Assembly (NCBI RefSeq): GCF_006494815.1
Contig: NZ_CP041091.1
Coordinates: 3,486,501-3,550,500 of the forward strand
Origin: Nocardioides sambongensis
GTDB lineage: Bacteria > Actinomycetota > Actinomycetes > Propionibacteriales > Nocardioidaceae
DNA length: 64,000 nucleotides
Direction: 5' to 3'
The position numbers and the translations under genes are program-made. Of this stretch, positions 59,534 to 64,000 are shown piece by piece. The first letter of the stretch is position 1, and each line of letters opens with the position of its first letter. The notes under the pieces are model-generated. The model searched no databases, was not told where the DNA came from, and saw only the letters and a list, made by a program, of their open reading frames with translations.

Positions 59534-60721
59534 ATGTTCGAGTACTTCCCCGGCAACTACGTGTGGAACCTCGGGGTCGTCGCGACCCTCAACTCCGGCG
59601 GCACCATCGACGAGGTGGACCGCGCCTGCCGTCCGCTCAAGGAGCTGGCGGCGCAGGGCTCCGACGTGGGCACGCGCGAGTTCATGGCGGCCTGGCGCGC
59701 CGTCGCCGACCAGCTCGAGGATCAGGCGACCGCGGCGGAGAAGGCCGGCCACCTGCGCACCGCCGGCCAGAAGTACTTCCGGGCGAGCGTCTACGTCTCC
59801 CAGGCCGAGCGGATGCAGTCCGCGCGCGACGAGAGCCGCAACGCCGAGTACCAGCGCAGCGTCGACCTGCTGGTCCGCTCCTTCGACCTGATCGACCCGC
59901 GCACCACCAAGGTCGAGATCCCCTACCTGTCCGGTCCCGCCGACGGTCAGCCGGAAGGCACCGAGACCAGCCTGCCGGCGTACTTCTGCGACGCCTCGAC
60001 CGACGGCTCGCCGACCCCGGTGATGATCGTGTGGAACGGCCTGGACTCCACCAAGGAGATGATGGTCGGCTCCGGCATCCACACCGAGCTCGCCGCCCGT
60101 GGCATCTCCAGCCTGATGGTGGACTGCCCCGGCGCCGGCGAGGCGCTGCGGCTGCGCGGGCTGACCGCGCGGGTGGACACCGAGGCGTGGGCCGCGGCGT
60201 GCGTCGACTGGCTCGAGCAGCGCGACGACGTCCGCAACGACCGGATCGGCATCGTCGGCTGGTCGCTCGGCGGCTACTACGCCCCGCGGGCCGCCGCCTT
60301 CGAGAAGCGGCTCGCCCTGTGCGTGGCCTGGGGTGCCAACCAGAACTGGGGTGCGGTGCAGAAGCGCCGGCTCAACCGCGAGGGCGAGAACCCGGTCCCG
60401 CACTACTGGGACCACGTGATGTGGGTCTGGGGGGAGACCGACCTGGACACCTTCATCGCGAAGTCCGAGGCGGTCAGCCTCGAGGGCGTGATGGACAAGG
60501 TCACCTGTCCGATCCTGATCGCGCACGGCGAGAAGGACCGCCAGATCCCGCTCGAGCTGGCCCACCGCCAGTACGACCAGGCGGTGAACAGCCCGAAGCG
60601 CGAGCTGCGGGTCTTCACCCCCGACGAGGGTGCCACCGAGCACATCGGGCTGGACCACTTCCCGCACGTGGTCACTTACATCGCCGACTGGGTCTCCGAC
60701 ACGTTCGCAGGGCTGGAGTGA
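59534..60721 (+). CDS. alpha/beta-hydrolase, FrsA/DHPON-hydrolase-like
   Basis: 395 residues. A long helical N-terminal lid (about 1-130) precedes the catalytic domain: VMIVWNGLDSTKE, nucleophile elbow IVGWSLGGYYAPR, acid in LIAHGEKDRQIP and His in GATEHIGLDH. This arrangement is that of 2,6-dihydroxypseudooxynicotine hydrolase and related C-C hydrolases rather than of esterases. It likely splits a carbon-carbon bond in the ring-opened product. ATG at 59534, 23 nt after the FAH gene. Confidence 0.85.
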   Translation: MFEYFPGNYVWNLGVVATLNSGGTIDEVDRACRPLKELAAQGSDVGTREFMAAWRAVADQLEDQATAAEKAGHLRTAGQKYFRASVYVSQAERMQSARDESRNAEYQRSVDLLVRSFDLIDPRTTKVEIPYLSGPADGQPEGTETSLPAYFCDASTDGSPTPVMIVWNGLDSTKEMMVGSGIHTELAARGISSLMVDCPGAGEALRLRGLTARVDTEAWAAACVDWLEQRDDVRNDRIGIVGWSLGGYYAPRAAAFEKRLALCVAWGANQNWGAVQKRRLNREGENPVPHYWDHVMWVWGETDLDTFIAKSEAVSLEGVMDKVTCPILIAHGEKDRQIPLELAHRQYDQAVNSPKRELRVFTPDEGATEHIGLDHFPHVVTYIADWVSDTFAGLE

Positions 60722-61746
60722 GCGCCGTGACCGAGCAGTCTGCGCGAGACTTCCCCTACGACCGCACCGACCCGGCCGCCGCGATCGCCGAGGTCGCCGA
60801 GCAGGTGCGCAACTGGGGCCGCTGGGGAGACGACGACCGGCTCGGGACGCTGAACCTCCTCACCGCGGAGCGGCGTGCGGCCGCCGCGGCGCTGGTGCGG
60901 ACCGGGGAGTCGCTCTCGCTCTCCCTGCCGTTCGACATGGACGGCCCGCAGAACGGCTGGCGGCGTCGTACCAACCCGGTGCACACGATGCTGGACACCG
61001 GCACCGACGCGGTGACCGGGGTGCAGGGCTTCCCGCACGGGATCGGGGGCGCCGACGACGTGATCGCGATGCCCCTGCAGTGCTCGACCCAGTGGGACGG
61101 GCTGGGCCACATCTTCGACCGCGGCAAGGCGTGGAACGGCCGTCCGGCGGAGGAGGTCGTCACCGCGCTCGGCGACGGGGTCACCGGGATCGAGCACGCC
61201 GCCGACGTGGTGAGCGGGCGCGGCGTGCTGCTCGACGTGGGCCGTGCGCTGGGACCCGAGCTGACCGGCACCGACGAGCTGCCCGACGGCTTCGCGATCA
61301 CGCCGGACCACCTGGAGGCGACGATCGAGGCCCAGGGTCTGACCGCGGAGGTCGGCACCGGGGACCTGCTCCTGGTCCGGACCGGTCACCTGACCCGGGC
61401 CCGGCGCGGCGTCGCCGAGGGCAAGGGCTGGGGCGGGTACGCCGGCGGCCCGGCCCCCGGGCTCTCGTTCACCACCGCGGGCTGGCTGCACGCGCGCGAG
61501 GTCGCCGCGGTGGCCACGGACACCTGGGGCTTCGAGGTTCGACCGAACGAGTTCGACGAGGCGTTCCAGCCGCTGCACCAGGTCTGCATCCCCAACATGG
61601 GCCTGACCATCGGTGAGATGTGGGACCTGGATGCGTTGAGCGCCGCGTGCGTGGGGGACGGCCGGTGGGAGTGCCTGCTGGTGGCCGGACCGCTGCGGGT
61701 CACCGGCGCCGTCGGCGCACCGCTCAACCCGATCGCCCTGCGCTAG
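60718..61746 (+). CDS. cyclase-family (kynurenine formamidase-like) metal hydrolase
   Basis: 342 residues. The fold matches cyclase-family hydrolases that open or cut cyclic amides, e.g. isatin hydrolase and kynurenine formamidase: GDDDRLGTLNLLT, DLLLVRTGH, FTTAGWLHAREVAAVATDTWG, LHQVCIPNMGLTIGEMWDL. The usual HxGTHxDxPxH metal motif is replaced by CSTQWDGLGH, as in one branch of the family, so the metal site is altered. GTG at 60718 overlaps the preceding stop (GTGA); GTG at 60727, with GGAG 9 nt upstream, is an equally good start. Last gene of the operon. Confidence 0.88.
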   Translation: MSAVTEQSARDFPYDRTDPAAAIAEVAEQVRNWGRWGDDDRLGTLNLLTAERRAAAAALVRTGESLSLSLPFDMDGPQNGWRRRTNPVHTMLDTGTDAVTGVQGFPHGIGGADDVIAMPLQCSTQWDGLGHIFDRGKAWNGRPAEEVVTALGDGVTGIEHAADVVSGRGVLLDVGRALGPELTGTDELPDGFAITPDHLEATIEAQGLTAEVGTGDLLLVRTGHLTRARRGVAEGKGWGGYAGGPAPGLSFTTAGWLHAREVAAVATDTWGFEVRPNEFDEAFQPLHQVCIPNMGLTIGEMWDLDALSAACVGDGRWECLLVAGPLRVTGAVGAPLNPIALR

Positions 61747-62372
61747 CCCGACTGCGCTGCGGGCCGGTCACGGACCTGACCCCGGACCAGCTCGGTGAGG
61801 GCGGTGCGCAGCCGCTCGTCGTCGCCGCAGTCGAGGTCGGGGTGGGCCGCGCGCATCAGCACCAACCCGGTGAAGGTCCCCAGCACCATCTCGGCCCGAA
61901 GCCGACGGTCGGCGGGGGACCGGTCGCCCATCGAGACCAGCAGGCGCTCGATCCGGGAGAGCGCGTGCCGGAAGTGCTGGTCGCGGAGCTCGTCGATCTT
62001 CGGGTCGTCCCCGATGTGGCGCATCAACAGCAGGAACGGGTGGACGTTGTCGAACTCCGGCCAGGAGTCGGGCCGCAGCGCGCAGATCAGGTCGTCCAGG
62101 TTCTGCTCGGCGGTGGGGGCGGCGTCGGCGGGGTCCTGATCGGGTTCGAACGCCCGGGCGGCCTGCGCCATCACCTCCGTGAAGAGCTCCTCCTTCGAGC
62201 CGAAGTAGCGCTTGATCAGCGAGACGTTGACGCCCGCGTCCGCCGCCACGGCCCGGGTGGTGGTGCCGTCGTACCCGAGGACGACGAAGCGGCGCCGCGC
62301 CGCCTCGAGCAGGGCGGCGCGGGTCGCCTGCGCGTCGCGGCGCCGACCCGCGCCCCTCGCCTCGCCTGCCAT
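61743..62372 (-). CDS. TetR-family regulator
   Basis: 209 residues. N-terminal helix-turn-helix: RAALLEAARRRFVVLGYDGTT, then TRAVAADAGVNVSLIKRYFGSKEEL (shown split at VAADAGVNVSLIKRYF). The C-terminal ligand domain is TetR_C-like (FDNVHPFLLLMRHIGDDPK). Convergent with, and overlapping by 4 nt, the cyclase gene; divergent from the PAP2/DedA genes, with two similar palindromic sites between. ATG follows GAGAGGAGTCGGG. It may control itself and the PAP2 gene, or the catabolic operon, or both. Confidence 0.9.
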   Translation of the reverse strand: MAGEARGAGRRRDAQATRAALLEAARRRFVVLGYDGTTTRAVAADAGVNVSLIKRYFGSKEELFTEVMAQAARAFEPDQDPADAAPTAEQNLDDLICALRPDSWPEFDNVHPFLLLMRHIGDDPKIDELRDQHFRHALSRIERLLVSMGDRSPADRRLRAEMVLGTFTGLVLMRAAHPDLDCGDDERLRTALTELVRGQVRDRPAAQSG

Positions 62373-62414
62373 CCCGACTCCTCTCCGCGATTCGCTGCCG
62401 GAGTGGACCCTACC

Positions 62415-62483
62415 GAAGTAAACGTGCGTTTGCTTCTGCCCGGACGCGTGGCTAGCCTTGCGAAGTCAACATGCGTTTACGTG
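62415..62483. promoter_or_regulatory. PAP2 gene promoter with two TetR-type operators
   Basis: Site 1, GAAGTAAACG-TG-CGTTTGCTTC (62415-62436), is a 22-bp palindrome with one mismatch. Site 2, GAAGTCAACATGCGTTTACG (62462-62481), repeats GAAGTnAAC-n-TGCGTTT, centres 47 bp apart. TTGCTT (62430-62435), 17 bp and TAGCCT (62453-62458) make a plus-strand promoter overlapped by site 1 and followed by site 2, as expected for repression by the divergent TetR. Confidence 0.65.
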
Positions 62484-62499
62484 TCGGGGAGGGGGCTCG

Positions 62500-63295
62500 A
62501 TGGCGACGCTGGCACCCCCGACCGCCCGGTCGTGGCCACCACGCCGTCCCGCTCGCCGCGGCGCCGTCTGCGGGTGGGGCTCCGCGAGCTGGGACTGCTG
62601 CTCGCCCTCTACCTCGGCTACTCCGCGGTCCGGATGGTGGCCTCGGACGACTTCATGCGCGCGGTGCTGCACGCGGAGTTCCTGCTCGACCTGGAGCGTC
62701 CGCTCGGCATCGCCCGGGAGCACCTGGTCAACGACTACTTCCACGCGCACCGGTGGCTGGAGGTCGCCGCCAGCTTCTACTACGCGGTGGCCCACTACCT
62801 GGTGACCGCGGTGGTGCTGGGGTGGTTGTGGTTCCGCCGGCACTCCTTCTACCCGGTGGCGCGCACGGCGCTGGCCGTCGCGAGCCTGGTGGCGCTCGCC
62901 GGCTTCCTGCTGCTGCCCACCGCGCCCCCGCGGCTCTTCGGCGGCTACCAGGACCTGCTCGCACAGACCGCCGACGTCGGCTGGTGGTCCGACCACGCCT
63001 CCGCCCCGCAGGACTGGCGCACCTGACCAACGAGCTCGCGGCGATGCCGTCGATGCACGCCGGGTGGGCCCTGTGGTGCGCCCTGGTGCTCGGCGCCTGC
63101 GCCGCCGGCACCGTTGTCCGGGTCCTGGGCTGGACGCACGCGGCGCTGACCGCCCTGGTGGTGGTGGGCACGGGGAACCACTGGATCCTCGACATCCTGG
63201 TCGGCGACGCCATCGTGCTCGGGGTGTGGCTGGTGGCCCGGCGGGTCGTCCCGCTGCGGACCGAGGCGCCGCGGGCGGACGCGGCACGTGCCTGA
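62500..63295 (+). CDS. PAP2/AUR1-type membrane phosphatase (two frame changes)
   Basis: About 265 residues when joined, six membrane helices. The catalytic pieces of the C-terminal half are PSMHAGWALW and GTGNHWILDILVGDA (His and Asp of the PAP2 motif). From the ATG at 62500 (GGGGAGGGGG upstream) the frame must change near 62512 to reach DRPVVATTPSRSPRRRLRV and LRELGLLLALYLGYSAVRMV; alternatively the GTG at 62532 is the start. A second change near 63012 links SDHASAPQ to GLAHLTNELAAM. The family removes phosphate from lipids or builds phosphoinositol lipids; substrate unknown. Confidence 0.82.
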
Positions 63296-63902
63296 CCTGC
63301 CTGGGGCGCTGCTGGCCGGACTCGCCTCCTTCGCCGAGGCGATGCTCGGGGTCGGCTTCGTGCTTCCCGGCGAGGTCACCGTGGCCGCCCTGGCCGCGGC
63401 CGCCGGCTCCGGTCAGCTGCCGTGGATGTGGCTGCTGGTGCTGCTCGGCGCGCTGGCCGGGGACCAGGTCAACTACTGGCTCGGCCGCAGCCTCGGCGGG
63501 AGGCTGGAGGGGAGCCGGCTGGTGGAGCGGCTCGGCCGTGGGCACTGGCAGCGCGGCGTCGCCCTGATCGCCCGGTACGGCGCGCTGGCGATCGTGCTGA
63601 GCCGGGTGCTGCCGGTGGTGCGGACCCTGGTCCCCGCGGTCGCCGGCACGGGTCGGATGCCGTGGCGCAGGTTCGCCCCGGCGTCGTTCGTCGGGTGCGC
63701 CGCGTGGGCGGCGGTCTGGGTGGGCGCCGGCGGCGCGCTCGCCCTGGTCGCGCGGTGGTCGCTGCCGGTGCTCGGCGTGCTGGCGCTGGCCGGGGTGGGG
63801 CTCTGGGTGGGTCGTCGGGTGCGTCGCCGGCGCGAGCGGCGTCACGCGCTCGTCCAGGACCGCGTGCCGGACGTCGCCCCCGCTCCCGCCCCCTGCGGCT
63901 GA
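63288..63902 (+). CDS. DedA-family membrane protein
   Basis: 204 residues, five or six membrane helices. DedA/SNARE-associated pattern: GFVLPGEVTVAALAAAAG, LLGALAGDQVNYWLGRSLG, ALIARYGALAIVLSRVLPVVRTLVPAVAG (core RYGALAIVLSRVLPVVRTL) and MPWRRFAPASFVGCAAWAAV. These proteins flip or transport membrane lipids; specificity is unknown. GTG at 63288 overlaps the end of the PAP2 gene, so the two are coupled, and both suggest lipid handling. The tail is Arg-rich. Confidence 0.88.
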   Translation: MPDLPGALLAGLASFAEAMLGVGFVLPGEVTVAALAAAAGSGQLPWMWLLVLLGALAGDQVNYWLGRSLGGRLEGSRLVERLGRGHWQRGVALIARYGALAIVLSRVLPVVRTLVPAVAGTGRMPWRRFAPASFVGCAAWAAVWVGAGGALALVARWSLPVLGVLALAGVGLWVGRRVRRRRERRHALVQDRVPDVAPAPAPCG

Positions 63903-63915
63903 CCGGACGCGGGGG

Positions 63916-64000
63916 TCAGCCGAACAGCCGCCTCGCCGCGTCGGTGGCGACCAGGAACCCGATGATGCCGATGGCCCACCAGATCGCGCCGGTGGTGCGC
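63916..64000 (-). CDS. C-terminal end of a small membrane protein (partial)
   Basis: Minus-strand frame from the right edge reads TTGAIWWAIGIIGFLVATDA and ends AARRLFG with TGA at 63916-63918. It is one membrane helix with a short basic tail, convergent with the DedA gene. Family unknown. Confidence 0.5.
   Translation of the reverse strand, partial: RTTGAIWWAIGIIGFLVATDAARRLFG

Noticed and set aside
1-64000. tRNA, rRNA or transposase genes
   Set aside because: No cloverleaf, rRNA signature or transposase motif was recognised by eye; a tRNA search program could still find a tRNA gene I missed.

Overview
The window is high-GC DNA from an actinobacterium, most probably a Nocardioides-like member of the Nocardioidaceae. 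This rests on the rpsF-ssb-rpsR-rplI-MATE-dnaB gene order, a FemX-type ligase beside it, frequent GTG and TTG starts, many 4-nt ATGA/GTGA overlaps, and several TANNNT -10 boxes only 6 nt from a start codon (leaderless transcripts). The genus is inferred, not proven.

Layout. 1-5.4 kb: cell-wall and repair genes (racemase-like protein, FemX ligase, endonuclease IV) on the minus strand, then the ribosomal/replication operon rpsF-ssb-rpsR-rplI behind an apparent S6:S18 autoregulatory leader. 5.4-10.3 kb: repeats, a MATE exporter, a DnaA-box-rich spacer and dnaB interrupted by a 427-residue intein with a LAGLIDADG endonuclease. 10.3-20.4 kb: gene remnants, a NarL-type two-component pair, an AtoE-like transporter, a double-FKBP lipoprotein, an AAA+ ATPase coupled to a TPR/SUKH-like/SseB-like protein, and a lipoprotein. 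20.5-27 kb: a large SARP-type ATPase regulator, then an MMPL exporter with a hemerythrin protein. 27-37.7 kb: small enzymes and membrane proteins, a SigE-family sigma factor with its anti-sigma-like partner, a secreted M28 peptidase, and an ArsR/MFS pair. 37.7-41.4 kb: an ABC exporter with its own DesK/DesR-like system. 41.5-49 kb: P450 plus hydrolase, PQQ-type sugar dehydrogenase lipoprotein, CsbD, a PrsW-like protease and an acyl-CoA synthetase. 49-53 kb: a copper operon (csoR-copZ-membrane protein-copA) with a clear CsoR-type promoter. 54-62.4 kb: a catabolic cluster: MFS importer, LysR, then FAD monooxygenase, extradiol dioxygenase, FAH-family hydrolase, alpha/beta-hydrolase and cyclase-family hydrolase, closed by a TetR gene with two operator-like sites. 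62.5 kb to the end: PAP2 phosphatase, DedA protein and the tail of a small membrane protein.

Three families of non-coding repeats recur: an 85-bp three-arm palindrome (5.4 and 36.7 kb), an inverted repeat with a GCGCCCCATTCGGAT core (41.5 and 44.9 kb), and a 22-bp-period tandem array (5.6 and 49.0 kb), the last at convergent gene ends both times.

Reading caution: from about 20 kb onward at least ten otherwise healthy genes change frame once or twice, mostly where restoring a single G or C repairs the frame. This looks more like base-call deletions in the assembly than true gene loss, so these genes are annotated as CDS with the frame change noted. Four short stretches (10.5, 13.3 and two at 29.5-29.8 kb) do look like genuine gene debris.
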